From positions 1 to 33,030 of the IMG/VR virus record IMGVR_UViG_3300044846_001082: a stretch of 33,030 bases of DNA; one strand, 5' to 3'. Below the pieces are notes generated by a model. It was not told the origin of the DNA. It did not search any database and saw only the letters and a program-made list of their open reading frames with translations. Positions 21,901-30,767 of the stretch are shown here, in pieces. Source of the DNA: a virus. Made by a program: the position numbers and the translations under genes. Numbering within the stretch: position 1 is the first letter of the stretch; each line of letters starts with the position of its first letter.

Positions 21901-22918
21901 GTATACCGCCTACGTAAAAGAGCTAGATCTAGAACAGGTAGAAATGGAAAAGGATAAAAATACCGAAATAGAAATAGAAAACGCTAAGCTAGTAGATCGT
22001 AACGCCGAGCTAGATAAAGAAGAGCTAGAGCGTAAAACAACATATAACGAGGCCCAGCTAGACGGCTACCAAGAATTTCTAGACGCTAAAAACGAAAAGG
22101 ACGAGAAAGATAAACAAGACAAGGCCGACCTAGATAATAAAGAAATAGAGGCCTATAAGGCAAAATGGGACGAAATAAACAATATAGTAAAGGCTAGCGC
22201 CGATTTCTTTATACAACAAAGCGAGCGTAAAATAGACCAGCTAGATAAAGAAATAGAGCAAGCCCAGAAAACCTACGACCTATTAAAAGGCCTAGCCGAA
22301 AGCGGTAATATAGACGCTAAAGAAAGTTTAGCCGAGCAACAAAGAATAATAGAAGAGGCTAACAGAAAAAAGGCCCTAGAAGAGCGACGCCAGCAAATAG
22401 CCAAGCTAGCCGAAACGGCCTTTAATACCTATAACCAAAAAATACAAGACGGCAAAAAAGGCACGCAAGCGCTAACCGAAACGATACGCGATATAACCCT
22501 ATTAACCCAGCTAGTAGGTAGTTTAATGCCAGCCTACGAAAAGGGTACAGAGGATACGGGTAATACTAACGGGCGCGGGGTAGACGGGCGCGGGGGCTTT
22601 AATGCGATCCTACACCCTAACGAGCGAGTACTAACAAAGGGCCAAAACAAACTAATAGGCGACCTAAGTAACGAGCAACTAGCGCAACTAGCTTTTAACT
22701 ATAGGACTAATAAATTAAACGTAGATAGCGCCGAAACTATGAGCGCTTTAGACTTTAGCCTATTACTTAATAAGGTAGACAAATTAACCAAAGTAATACA
22801 GGATAAGCCAGATACCGAGCTAAACGTAGGCCAGATTACCCAGACTACCCTAGAACTGGTAGAGCAAAAAAGAAAAGGTAATACTACTACTTATAACAGG
22901 TTTAAAATTAAAAGATGA
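18911..22918 (+). CDS. Tail tape measure protein
   Basis: 1335 residues. The N-terminus (1-230) is a long coiled coil rich in Lys, Gln and Ala. Residues about 235-540 form the conserved phage tail tape measure domain (SSSVMNFEQANATLSAVLGKTRAETG... VAKAAGVSLEETTAMLGVLSNVGISGSMAGTSLRQIF). Hydrophobic stretches lie at about 538-555 and 606-620. More coiled coil follows, and then a glycine-rich GRGGFNAILHPNERVLTKGQN near the C-terminus, also common in this family. It sets tail length and probably helps DNA cross the envelope. At roughly 0.15 nm per residue the tail would be about 200 nm (estimate). Confidence 0.93.
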   Translation: MAKISSKDIFTNPDIYAGVRKSAQQTLKLLDAIDKKFKAQATTLKKTLGGVKFDNTKSINEFLKAINEVNKIQQQALKVNQARQRSQDALNKTLASATKLERERSKTQEQSNKTQISAERLEQTRINTKRKLIQEQEREAKAQAKAQKAQQDANSAYKQLEINTRNLKNQSKELGAQLLKLEQEGKKGSKVWLDTKIKYDQVTASASKMDAQLKKLDKAVGDNFRNVGNYQSALSGLNGVMATFGASFGLAQIFDKASSSVMNFEQANATLSAVLGKTRAETGDLQKIQRELGKTSGYTASQVGELQIELARLGFTEDDIKSATNSVLMLAKASGSELGRASEVAGATLRGFGLSTSETQRVVDTMAKSFDISALGMENFAEAMKYVAPVAKAAGVSLEETTAMLGVLSNVGISGSMAGTSLRQIFSQLSGEGKTLTQALEDLSKKGLDLAGAEDEVGRNAKTALLALTDNTEGIKSMSAELVNAEGSAYKTATTMSDTLGGSLAKLGGAFEGYILDVNESSGASSSLREAIDWLTKNLTTILDTILLLAELFVKYKAVVITTTLANKLMASSFITASRGAGLLPTAMNTAKGAFQAFNTAIKSNIIGIVVVLLYELYNALTSVQSASDLASDFNDRVAESMANIQVEAVKERQNLDMLVNAIKKTNYGTAERTKLIDSLNAKYKTNLKDTKDDVKFQALLAGAYKTANDQITKKIALMELQAKFQLYTQEIVKLEAENLKLAQKSRDAWGQNAFTEFIQGFGWYDETRGYLDAQRGENTKFLQTLTAEQAKLKKQLEKTLAETQDESVINSILGQIDDVDKATTDYGGTLDKTTPKTREFNYELKKENEYLSKQRDLLQELNVLLQDRGILQATDKLDTMLGDALERVKKTGETFTYVIDPESNLQIDPIIEQIETITTITKEAEAQRTKFAIEGIELKYKAEYEAKKKLAEDNYKDTLKDINDEIKAVKEGIAEGTETTQTLTNLTKEKKRIEAEYTAYVKELDLEQVEMEKDKNTEIEIENAKLVDRNAELDKEELERKTTYNEAQLDGYQEFLDAKNEKDEKDKQDKADLDNKEIEAYKAKWDEINNIVKASADFFIQQSERKIDQLDKEIEQAQKTYDLLKGLAESGNIDAKESLAEQQRIIEEANRKKALEERRQQIAKLAETAFNTYNQKIQDGKKGTQALTETIRDITLLTQLVGSLMPAYEKGTEDTGNTNGRGVDGRGGFNAILHPNERVLTKGQNKLIGDLSNEQLAQLAFNYRTNKLNVDSAETMSALDFSLLLNKVDKLTKVIQDKPDTELNVGQITQTTLELVEQKRKGNTTTYNRFKIKR

Positions 22919-24633
22919 AACACTACCTAAACGATATAGAAATTACCCCGCGTAATAGGACTAGTATAGGTATTACGTCTAATTTTACAGATAACCCTAA
23001 TATATTAGAGTTAACTACAGATAGTATAATACTACCCCGCGAGGCGTTTAATATGGTAAAGGACCATATAACTAATTTAGGCCTATTTGAGGGTATACCT
23101 TACCGAATAGAGCTAGAGGGGGGCGTAAACTTAGAGTATTACGTAGATCTTACAGACGAAATAAAAGTAAAAGACTACGAGGCCGAGGTAACTATAAAAA
23201 AACGTAAAGGCCTAGATAATTTTAGAGAAAGGGCCGAGGCGGTTACTTTTACATTAATGAAAAGTAAAGGGGTTAGTTTTGATTTATTTAACGTACCTTA
23301 TTTAGTAATACCAGAAAACCAGATAGAGCTAGCTATTACGCTGGGTATTTCTACCTACGTAATGACTGAAAGCCTTATAAAAGCGGGCCAAGAGGCCTAT
23401 AATAGTATAAGCGAGTTAATACAGGCCGTAACGCCTAGCGTAGGGGCTGGTATTGTTATGGATACGGGCGATATTATAGTACTAGTATTAAAAGTAGTAG
23501 CGAGGGTTATAATTTTCGCGCTTATACTGGTAGCGGTTATAGATCTGGCTACTAAATTATTTACTCTAATTTTTCCACCTAAGCGAAATTTAAAGGCCTG
23601 TAAAGTACAGGAACTTTTAAAAAAAGGTTGCCAGTATTTAGGCTATACTTTCGTAAGCGATCTACTTACTACCTACCCTAACTATACTATACTACCAGTA
23701 CCACTAGTACCAGATAGGCGTAGTATATTCGACTTTAGGCCCGAAGAGTGGATAACCCCGTATAATAATGGCGTACCAGCTAGTAGCGATAGCGTACCTA
23801 CTTTAGGCTTACTTTTCGACGCCGTAGAAACTATGTTTAATGCCCGTACTAGAGTATTTAACGGCGTAGTAAGATTAGAGCGACGCGATTACTGGGCTAC
23901 GCAAGCTAGCGCCCAGATCCTACCAGCGCTTACAGACCAAAACGACCGCCTAGACGAATTTAGCTATAATACTGAGGACGTCTGGAAAAGGTACTATATT
24001 AAATATAACCTAGACTATAGCGATATTTATACGCTAGACGGGAACGTATACGATATACACGACGCCGAATATAGTACCGAGCCTACTAGTATAGTTAACG
24101 CTGATCTGGTAAGTATAAAAGGGCTAAACGAGGTAAATATACCTTTTAGTCTAGGTAAGAGAAAAGAAACGCTAAACTGGCTAGAAAAAATAGCTAAAAC
24201 TTTTTTCGAGCTAGTAGATAGCGTTACGGGTATTTTCGGGGGCGGTACTAATTTCGGGGCGACTATACAGGATAGGACTAACTTACTGGTAGTTTCTCAA
24301 ATGTACTTTAGTACTACTAAAATACTATGGACTATAGGGGGACGCCAGCCAGCCAGCTACGCTAATTATATAAGCGCTACTAACCTCTGGAATAAATACC
24401 ACTATATAAATAAAATAGATCTAAACGCTTGGACTATAAAAGAAAACGCGCGCCTAAGACTTAAAGCTACAGATTTCGTAACTTTGCTAAATAATAATTT
24501 CGCACAAATAGACGGCGAAATATGCGAAATAACAGAAATAACGTATATAGACGAGGCTAGTAACTGCGAGGTAAGCTATAAGACGCCAAGTAATTACGCT
24601 ACGGGTAAGGTTAATACGATTAAAATAAATTAG
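22915..24633 (+). CDS. Tail-tip/distal tail protein with a hydrophobic segment
   Basis: 572 residues. The N-terminus (HYLNDIEITPRNRTSIGITSNFTDNPN) is beta-rich, as in distal tail proteins. Residues about 187-220 (DIIVLVLKVVARVIIFALIL onward) form a strongly hydrophobic stretch, unusual in a virion tail component. The C-terminal third resembles a baseplate-hub-like fold (GEICEITEITYIDEASNCEVSY). It follows the tape measure with a 4-nt ATGA overlap. It is a structural tail-tip protein by position; the exact role is uncertain. Confidence 0.68.
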   Translation: MKHYLNDIEITPRNRTSIGITSNFTDNPNILELTTDSIILPREAFNMVKDHITNLGLFEGIPYRIELEGGVNLEYYVDLTDEIKVKDYEAEVTIKKRKGLDNFRERAEAVTFTLMKSKGVSFDLFNVPYLVIPENQIELAITLGISTYVMTESLIKAGQEAYNSISELIQAVTPSVGAGIVMDTGDIIVLVLKVVARVIIFALILVAVIDLATKLFTLIFPPKRNLKACKVQELLKKGCQYLGYTFVSDLLTTYPNYTILPVPLVPDRRSIFDFRPEEWITPYNNGVPASSDSVPTLGLLFDAVETMFNARTRVFNGVVRLERRDYWATQASAQILPALTDQNDRLDEFSYNTEDVWKRYYIKYNLDYSDIYTLDGNVYDIHDAEYSTEPTSIVNADLVSIKGLNEVNIPFSLGKRKETLNWLEKIAKTFFELVDSVTGIFGGGTNFGATIQDRTNLLVVSQMYFSTTKILWTIGGRQPASYANYISATNLWNKYHYINKIDLNAWTIKENARLRLKATDFVTLLNNNFAQIDGEICEITEITYIDEASNCEVSYKTPSNYATGKVNTIKIN

Positions 24634-24637
24634 AAAA

Positions 24638-24862
24638 ATGGAACTAGACGAAATAAAAAAAATGGTTATAGAGGCTAAAACTAATTTAGATAATATAGAA
24701 AAGATTAACGCCAGCCTTTTAAACAAGTTACCCGCTGAGTACGACCAGCAAAAAACAGAAATTATAGAGGATATTAGCCGTATTAATAATATGGTACAAA
24801 AAAGCGATTTAAGCGGTTTAAACGATTTACTAAAAAAATATGCCGATAACAATACTAAATAA
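24638..24862 (+). CDS. Small coiled-coil protein
   Basis: 74 residues, entirely heptad-like (MELDEIKKMVIEAKTNLDNIEKINASLLNKL... IEDISRINNMVQKSDLSGLNDLLKKY). It starts 4 nt after the tail-tip gene and overlaps the next gene by 23 nt. It may be an assembly factor or fibre trimerisation helper; no family is recognised. Confidence 0.62.
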   Translation: MELDEIKKMVIEAKTNLDNIEKINASLLNKLPAEYDQQKTEIIEDISRINNMVQKSDLSGLNDLLKKYADNNTK

Positions 24863-27170
24863 AGAGTATACCGATATATACGGCAATACTAAAACGTACT
24901 ACGAAAGTAACGCGGGCGATATAACCGAGGTAGAAATACTGGTTATGGAACAGATACTAGTAATTAGTAACGCTACCAACTATTTACAATTTAACGAGCT
25001 ACAGGATACTATAGTAAGTAGTAGTATAGACTGGTTAAAAGAGGGCTTTAGGGTAGGTAACCCAGTAGGTACGGCGAGGTTTACCAGCGGGGGCGCGTTA
25101 ATAGGTTTATATGGCGCTAACGTAGTTAATATATATGGTACTAATAATAATACTATACAATTAAGCGCCCTAAACGCGGGGGCTGTACCAGACGTAACCG
25201 CGGGCCAGTATTTCGCGATCTGGGACACTAATACAGGTAACCGATTTGAAGAAATAGTACTAAATGTAAACCAAGTACAAACGGGTACGGCTGGTAGCCA
25301 GTATAGCCCTATAGACGGCGAGGCTACTAGGTTTATTTTTGATATTAAAAACGCGCCTAATTTTCCTTTTTTCCCAGCTAACCAAGTTATACAAAGTACG
25401 GCTATAAATAACAAATCGGGCCAGTATACGGCTATAGCTGAGCTAATAACTACTACAGATAGCCCACTACTATACGGCGGTACTATAGCCGTAGGGTACG
25501 TAAATAAGATAAGAATAAAACTAATAAATAGCGGTATATTAACGCCTAGCCTTTTCTTTGTGGATAAATGCCTAAAGCCTTACTTTAAATTAGAGTACGC
25601 TAGGTATTTAGGCGAGCCGTTTAATAGATCTACCTATATAATAACAGACGACGCTAATACTGGCTTTTTTAACGAGGCTTATAATATAGGTAATATAGAC
25701 GCTACCCTAATACAGGGTATAACTAATTTAGCTTACGACGCCCCTACGACGGGCCAAATTATAGTAGAAAGCGCGACGCCTACCAGCGACGTAGCCCTAG
25801 GCCTTAGTTACGTACCGATTAACGACGCCTACTATAGAAATAGACCATATACCCAAAGCGAGCTAGGCTTTACTATACCTAGTACGCCTACCTTTGTACT
25901 GGGTACGCCTACTACCAGCCCTACAAACGAGTACGGGGCTAATTATACTATAGAGGTTACTAATACTACTATAGTAGGTACTACGATTACTATAGATTTT
26001 ACCTTTACCCCTAATAGTTTTTTTGATAATTTCTTTAGCAACGTAGACGAGGGCGACCGCCTTTTTTACGTATGGGTAAAAGTAGGTAGCGTAAACCTAT
26101 TAGCCTTTTCGGGCCAGCTAGAAAGTAACCCGCCTATAGGGGGGCTTATAGATATGGTACAAAATGTATTTATAGACCATAGCCAAAACTATACAGATAG
26201 CAACGTAACGGCTACAGGATACGAGGCTAATATAGAGGACGATCTAGCCTTTATAGGTAAGTTTCGACTACCTTACGACGAAATAGTAGAAAGTTTTACG
26301 GCTAGACTAGAGGCGTATAATACCGCTACAGATGATAGCTTTACTTTATCTAGTACGTTCTTTAGCTTTTCTAGTATACCAATGGTAGGCGGTAAGTACA
26401 TACTAAACGAAAATACTAACGTAATTAATACGCTACCTACCACTAGCGAAAAAAGAAACGCTACGCTATATTTAGAGCCTAGTATAGATACCGCTGGCGA
26501 GTACGGCGTAAAGATCTACTACCCGTTTTTATTTCGCTGGGAATACTGGCTACCTCAGCTAAACGCTAGCGCCGATTTCTACCCTAACCAACAAACTAAA
26601 GACTATTTTCCTTACGATACTACGGGCGACTGGACTATACGCCTACACCTAGAGAAAGTAGTAGATAATTTAGCCTATACTTTCGACGACGACCTAACTA
26701 TAAAGTATTACGATAGCGCTAAAGAAATTTACCAGTATATAGACGTTTATAGGGTAAGTACTGGCCAGCTAGTTAACGTACTGGTAACTGGCGAAATGCA
26801 CCGCGTAGATACTTACCACGAACTACTAAACGGCCAAGTATGGGACGGGAACGTATGGGGGCAAATTACTATAGAGCCTACAGAAAGCGCCCCGCGCTGG
26901 TTAATTAGTACTATAGTACCCCACGACTTTAACCCAGCTAACCCCTTTACGCCTATTTCTGGTAACTACGCCGAGCTAACCTTTTTAAGCCCTACGCTTA
27001 TTAAAATTAGCGCCTATTTTAACGCTAATAATATAGACCTAACTAACGGGGCTAAGTTTACTACAAAAATTAAAGGTTGTAGCGTAATTAAAGAAATAGT
27101 AGGTAAGATTACTACCTACGGCGATATAAAAGAAACGACTAACGACGATATAAAAATAATAAGTATATAA
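24840..27170 (+). CDS. Large tail protein, beta-rich (tail-tip or fibre)
   Basis: 776 residues, almost entirely beta strand and rich in Thr, Asn, Tyr and Ile, with no signal peptide or membrane segment. Repeated aromatic-rich strands (YYPFLFRWEYWLPQLNASADFYP, NQVWDGNVWGQITIEP-like motifs) suggest several sandwich domains. It lies between the distal tail protein and the fibre-like genes, so a central tail spike or baseplate role is likely. The family is not recognised. Confidence 0.66.
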   Translation: MPITILNKEYTDIYGNTKTYYESNAGDITEVEILVMEQILVISNATNYLQFNELQDTIVSSSIDWLKEGFRVGNPVGTARFTSGGALIGLYGANVVNIYGTNNNTIQLSALNAGAVPDVTAGQYFAIWDTNTGNRFEEIVLNVNQVQTGTAGSQYSPIDGEATRFIFDIKNAPNFPFFPANQVIQSTAINNKSGQYTAIAELITTTDSPLLYGGTIAVGYVNKIRIKLINSGILTPSLFFVDKCLKPYFKLEYARYLGEPFNRSTYIITDDANTGFFNEAYNIGNIDATLIQGITNLAYDAPTTGQIIVESATPTSDVALGLSYVPINDAYYRNRPYTQSELGFTIPSTPTFVLGTPTTSPTNEYGANYTIEVTNTTIVGTTITIDFTFTPNSFFDNFFSNVDEGDRLFYVWVKVGSVNLLAFSGQLESNPPIGGLIDMVQNVFIDHSQNYTDSNVTATGYEANIEDDLAFIGKFRLPYDEIVESFTARLEAYNTATDDSFTLSSTFFSFSSIPMVGGKYILNENTNVINTLPTTSEKRNATLYLEPSIDTAGEYGVKIYYPFLFRWEYWLPQLNASADFYPNQQTKDYFPYDTTGDWTIRLHLEKVVDNLAYTFDDDLTIKYYDSAKEIYQYIDVYRVSTGQLVNVLVTGEMHRVDTYHELLNGQVWDGNVWGQITIEPTESAPRWLISTIVPHDFNPANPFTPISGNYAELTFLSPTLIKISAYFNANNIDLTNGAKFTTKIKGCSVIKEIVGKITTYGDIKETTNDDIKIISI

Positions 27171-27179
27171 ATAAATACT

Positions 27180-27809
27180 ATGGCTAATTTAAAGATCCAC
27201 GAGTACCCAATAGAGCGCCTAACGTTTGGCGATAACGACTATTACGACGTAGACTATTACGACGGGGTAAATTATTTAACCGCTAAAATAAAAGGTAGCG
27301 TAATACGCCAAGGGGTTATAAATACCTTACCAACTATTTACCAGCCCCCTACTATAGACCTCAGTACGGCGCACCTAAGCGGGGGCGTAAACCATAACCC
27401 TAACGCTGGCGCTGGTTATCACTTACATATAAACGGGACGGGTAGCCCAGCTAGGCTAGATTTTAACATACCACTACAAAACCTAGGTATAGGATACGAC
27501 GGCGGTACTTTAGATATTAAGCTAGCCTACCAGATCTATAACACTAATAGCGGGGGTAACGTATCTTTTACTATTTATTATAAATTCGTAAAAAGCGACG
27601 GGACTAGTAACGCCGAAACTGGCGCTAGTACTTTAAATACTTTAGTACCTGTAGCGGGTAGATCTGTAAATACTCTTTACGAGGATCTTATAGCTAGCGT
27701 TTCTGGCCCAGTAAATAGCGACTATTTAGTACTTACTATTATACGAAATACAGGTAACCCTAACAATACAGACCTAATAGACGCTATAGGTATTAAATTA
27801 GAAAAATAA
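27180..27809 (+). CDS. Probable minor tail/fibre protein
   Basis: 209 residues. The N-terminus (MANLKIHEYPIERLTFGDNDYYDVDYYDG) is a short adaptor-like segment. The rest is a Gly/Asn/Thr-rich beta domain (HLSGGVNHNPNAGAGYHLHINGTG... GGNVSFTIYYKFVKSDGTSN) reminiscent of a lectin-like or jelly-roll domain. A receptor- or glycan-binding role is inferred from position and composition. Confidence 0.6.
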   Translation: MANLKIHEYPIERLTFGDNDYYDVDYYDGVNYLTAKIKGSVIRQGVINTLPTIYQPPTIDLSTAHLSGGVNHNPNAGAGYHLHINGTGSPARLDFNIPLQNLGIGYDGGTLDIKLAYQIYNTNSGGNVSFTIYYKFVKSDGTSNAETGASTLNTLVPVAGRSVNTLYEDLIASVSGPVNSDYLVLTIIRNTGNPNNTDLIDAIGIKLEK

Positions 27810-27822
27810 GTAACTTTACGCT

Positions 27823-30102
27823 ATGGCTTGCGACTGCATAACAATAGACTACAAACTAAATTTATATAGGGTTACTTTTAAAGAGGTAGCCTATCCTAGC
27901 GCCCCGCCAGTTACTCTAGATCTAGTACCTAGAGGCGACTATAACGGGCGTACTTGGTATAGAGGCTATACTACAAATAGGCCAGAATTTACTAACCAGA
28001 TAGTACCTTTCTGTATATTTTTCGATAGCGCTAATACTAGGTACGAGGTTAGGCAAAGTATAAACCCTTTAACGGCTGGTACGGCCCTAGCGTATTTTTA
28101 TATAACGATCTGGGACGGGACGCCTACCAGTACCGCGCCAGTAGCGCCAGTAAACCCGCTAGGTAGCGGGGGCTGGGAAAGTAGCCATTTTAGCCAGCTA
28201 GATACGGCCTTTATAGGTAACCTATTAGTAGAAACTATAGAGGTAGATAAAGAGCTAACGCTTTATAATGGTAAAAACTGGTATAAATGGACCGCGCAAG
28301 CTAACCCTAATTTAATTATAGATAGCGTAGGGCCTGTATATACTGAGCTAGAGCAAACGTACTACGTATATTTTGATACTGGCGGTACGGGCCAATGGGA
28401 AATAGGTAACGTACTAGGGGGTAATAACGTACCGCCTTTAGGTAGTGTTATGGCTTTTGTAAAACAAGCTAGCGACTGCCCGCCTTTTGTTTATAATCCT
28501 GTATGGATCGTAAACGAAAACTTTACTACTTTCGGGCTTAAACCTTGCCAGCCAGACGTATATAAGTGTTTAGCTATAAAATATAGCTTACCAGATAGTT
28601 ACGAGGCCCAGCTAGCCGAGGTAAACGTATACGACGTTTTAGGGGGCGTACCTAGTTACGTATTTACCCTACCAGAGTACCCAGATCTTACCTTTAAGAT
28701 CCTCAACGCCGATTACGGCGCGCCTTTTTTCGCTGGCTGGTATTTAATTACTTTAGGGCCGTCTGGCGATATAATTAGTTACCTAGAAAACGACGGGACT
28801 ATATTAGAATATCCTTTTATGGATAACCCAAGCGCTTACGGCTGGTCTATAAATAGTTACTTTAATATATTCGATACTAATAGCGGTAACTGCCCCGTAT
28901 CGCGTTTAGATTGTGGTTGCGGGCTTACTTTTAATTTCTTTATACCCGAAAGGGGTAACGTAGATATATTAGTAACAGACGTAGCGGGCGAGTACGGCGG
29001 GCGAAATTACTACGAATTTACGGCCGAGTTTACTATAGGTTTACCTGTAAATTTATTTTGCTTTTGGAACGGCTGGGCTTGGGATATATCCGAAACTTTA
29101 GGCGGTATACCTATAGCTAGACTATACCTAAATAGTAACTGCCCTGTAGGGGACGCTATAACTGGCGAGCCAGATAGTTTTCTAGGCCTTTGGTTTATTA
29201 TAGGCGACGGGGTTACTCTTTATAGTACTGGTATATCCTGTACTACTTGCGGGCTAGAGGATCGTATATATAAAAAATACGAGGCGGTTAAATTACCCGA
29301 CAACTTTACAGAAACCCCTAGAGGGCCTAAAGGTTGTTGCGACTGCGAGCAACTAGTACTAGGGGCGTCTGGCGGTAATAGCTGGGAAAACGATATAACT
29401 AGTAGCTGGATAAAGGTAAGCCAAGGGGGTAGCGCTACGTTTAAACTTACTAAAAACGGCCAGATAACTAACTACGTTTTAGAGCAAAACGTACTAGTAA
29501 ACGATATTAATACTATATACGTTACTATAGACTGGGGCGAGGTACTGGCTAGCGACGGCGTAGGGTGCTATAAATTAGAGGTAACCTACGATATAGGCGG
29601 TATAGTGGATACTATTACAAAAGGTATTTTTAAATTAATGGTATTTAGTACCGCTAACGCTTTACATACCGCTAGAGTAAAAGCCGTATTTAACCTATAC
29701 CACGAAAGCGAGGGTATAGACTTTACAGGTAGTAACGTAGTTAGTACCCATAGATTTTACGGCTATATTGGTAACCGCCAGCCTAATACCGAAATAGATA
29801 ATATAATATACTCTAATAGAGAAATGAAAAGCGTAATACGTGAAAACCTAAATACGTACGAAATTATTACCGATCCTCTAGAAGAATGTATACTAAGCCC
29901 TTTAATAGATACGTACCTACTGAGCGAAAACGAGCTATATATTAGCGATTATAACTTTCATAACCATAGCTACAGGTATAACGATCTACCAGTAATTTTA
30001 GAAGAAAGCCCAGAGGTAGAGTATTACGACTTTAGCCGTAAGGCCAAGGTAACGGCAAGCGTAAGCGATAAGTATAAAAATAAACGTACATATTTTAAAT
30101 AA
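27823..30102 (+). CDS. Cysteine-rich multidomain fibre-like protein
   Basis: 759 residues with clustered cysteines: CDC at residues 3-5, later CPPF, CLAIKY, LDCGCGL, SCTTCG and KGCCDCEQ. The N-terminal 480 residues appear to hold about four divergent beta-domain repeats, each with a (Y)NGR/NGK-(N/T)WY-like core and a later W-I/LGG segment (YNGRTWYRGY; YNGKNWYKWT; YGGRNYYEFT). The final about 280 residues are a different domain (NGQITNYVLEQNVLV... AKVTASVSDKYKNKRTYFK), which looks like a conserved tail domain of Bacteroidota phages. Probable receptor-binding protein; last tail gene before lysis. Confidence 0.7.
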   Translation: MACDCITIDYKLNLYRVTFKEVAYPSAPPVTLDLVPRGDYNGRTWYRGYTTNRPEFTNQIVPFCIFFDSANTRYEVRQSINPLTAGTALAYFYITIWDGTPTSTAPVAPVNPLGSGGWESSHFSQLDTAFIGNLLVETIEVDKELTLYNGKNWYKWTAQANPNLIIDSVGPVYTELEQTYYVYFDTGGTGQWEIGNVLGGNNVPPLGSVMAFVKQASDCPPFVYNPVWIVNENFTTFGLKPCQPDVYKCLAIKYSLPDSYEAQLAEVNVYDVLGGVPSYVFTLPEYPDLTFKILNADYGAPFFAGWYLITLGPSGDIISYLENDGTILEYPFMDNPSAYGWSINSYFNIFDTNSGNCPVSRLDCGCGLTFNFFIPERGNVDILVTDVAGEYGGRNYYEFTAEFTIGLPVNLFCFWNGWAWDISETLGGIPIARLYLNSNCPVGDAITGEPDSFLGLWFIIGDGVTLYSTGISCTTCGLEDRIYKKYEAVKLPDNFTETPRGPKGCCDCEQLVLGASGGNSWENDITSSWIKVSQGGSATFKLTKNGQITNYVLEQNVLVNDINTIYVTIDWGEVLASDGVGCYKLEVTYDIGGIVDTITKGIFKLMVFSTANALHTARVKAVFNLYHESEGIDFTGSNVVSTHRFYGYIGNRQPNTEIDNIIYSNREMKSVIRENLNTYEIITDPLEECILSPLIDTYLLSENELYISDYNFHNHSYRYNDLPVILEESPEVEYYDFSRKAKVTASVSDKYKNKRTYFK

Positions 30103-30103
30103 A

Positions 30104-30454
30104 ATGAAAAGTAACCTAACCGATTTTACCGATTTTTTAAGTATGCTAGTAGGCGTAGTAGGGGCTTTATTAAAAGGCCTAAAGCAACGGCTAAGCGCTA
30201 CTACTATTATTTTATCTTGTCTGGTAGCTGGTATTTTAAGTTACGCTAGTATGGGGTTAATAGAAGTTTTTTATAGCGATCTTAGCCCTAGGCTTGTTAT
30301 TTTTATTAGCTTTTGCGTAGGCTGGATAGCTAACGAAATTACCGCGAAACTGGACCTATTAGTAAACGATTTTTACGATATATTTATAGGCTGGGTAAGA
30401 TCCTTTTTTAAATTTAAAAGCCGTAATAATGAAAACGAAAATAATAAGCCTTAG
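30104..30454 (+). CDS. Holin-like membrane protein
   Basis: 116 residues with two strong membrane segments, about 33-57 (TTIILSCLVAGILSYASMGL...) and 63-80 (RLVIFISFCVGWIANEI), plus a weaker N-terminal hydrophobic helix (LSMLVGVVGALLKGL), and a charged C-terminal tail. The length, topology and position directly before a spanin-like and an endolysin gene fit a phage holin that opens the inner membrane at lysis. It starts one base after the fibre gene stop. Confidence 0.78.
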   Translation: MKSNLTDFTDFLSMLVGVVGALLKGLKQRLSATTIILSCLVAGILSYASMGLIEVFYSDLSPRLVIFISFCVGWIANEITAKLDLLVNDFYDIFIGWVRSFFKFKSRNNENENNKP

Positions 30455-30767
30455 TATCTTTGTTTTATTAGGTATAAAGGCCTTTTCTAAGGACCTAGTA
30501 ATTAAAGTAGATAGTACTAATACTATGAGTACTACGACGTATAACGGCGATACTACTAGCGTACATAAAGTAATTAACGTAGGCGACCACTTAGTAATTA
30601 TAGATACTATTAAGATCGAAAAGGTAAAGCCTGTAGTAAAAGAGGTAGTAAAAACCGCGCCAGATCCTTTAAAAAAATACGTAGGCTTTATGGCTTTACT
30701 ATTTGCGGTACTGGCCATTTTAAACGCTAAAAGATCTAAAAATAAAGATAATGGGACTAAAGACTAA
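30429..30767 (+). CDS. Signal-peptide protein with C-terminal membrane helix, possible spanin-like lysis protein
   Basis: 112 residues. Residues 1-20 (MKTKIISLSIFVLLGIKAFS) form a signal peptide ending in AFS before Lys-Asp; there is no lipobox cysteine. The middle is periplasmic and beta-like, followed by a Lys/Val-rich stretch (KIEKVKPVVKEVVKTAP). Residues 84-100 (YVGFMALLFAVLAILNA) are a membrane helix followed by a basic tail. The gene overlaps the holin gene by 26 nt and the endolysin gene by 17 nt. A spanin-type role is inferred from location and topology. Confidence 0.65.
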   Translation: MKTKIISLSIFVLLGIKAFSKDLVIKVDSTNTMSTTTYNGDTTSVHKVINVGDHLVIIDTIKIEKVKPVVKEVVKTAPDPLKKYVGFMALLFAVLAILNAKRSKNKDNGTKD

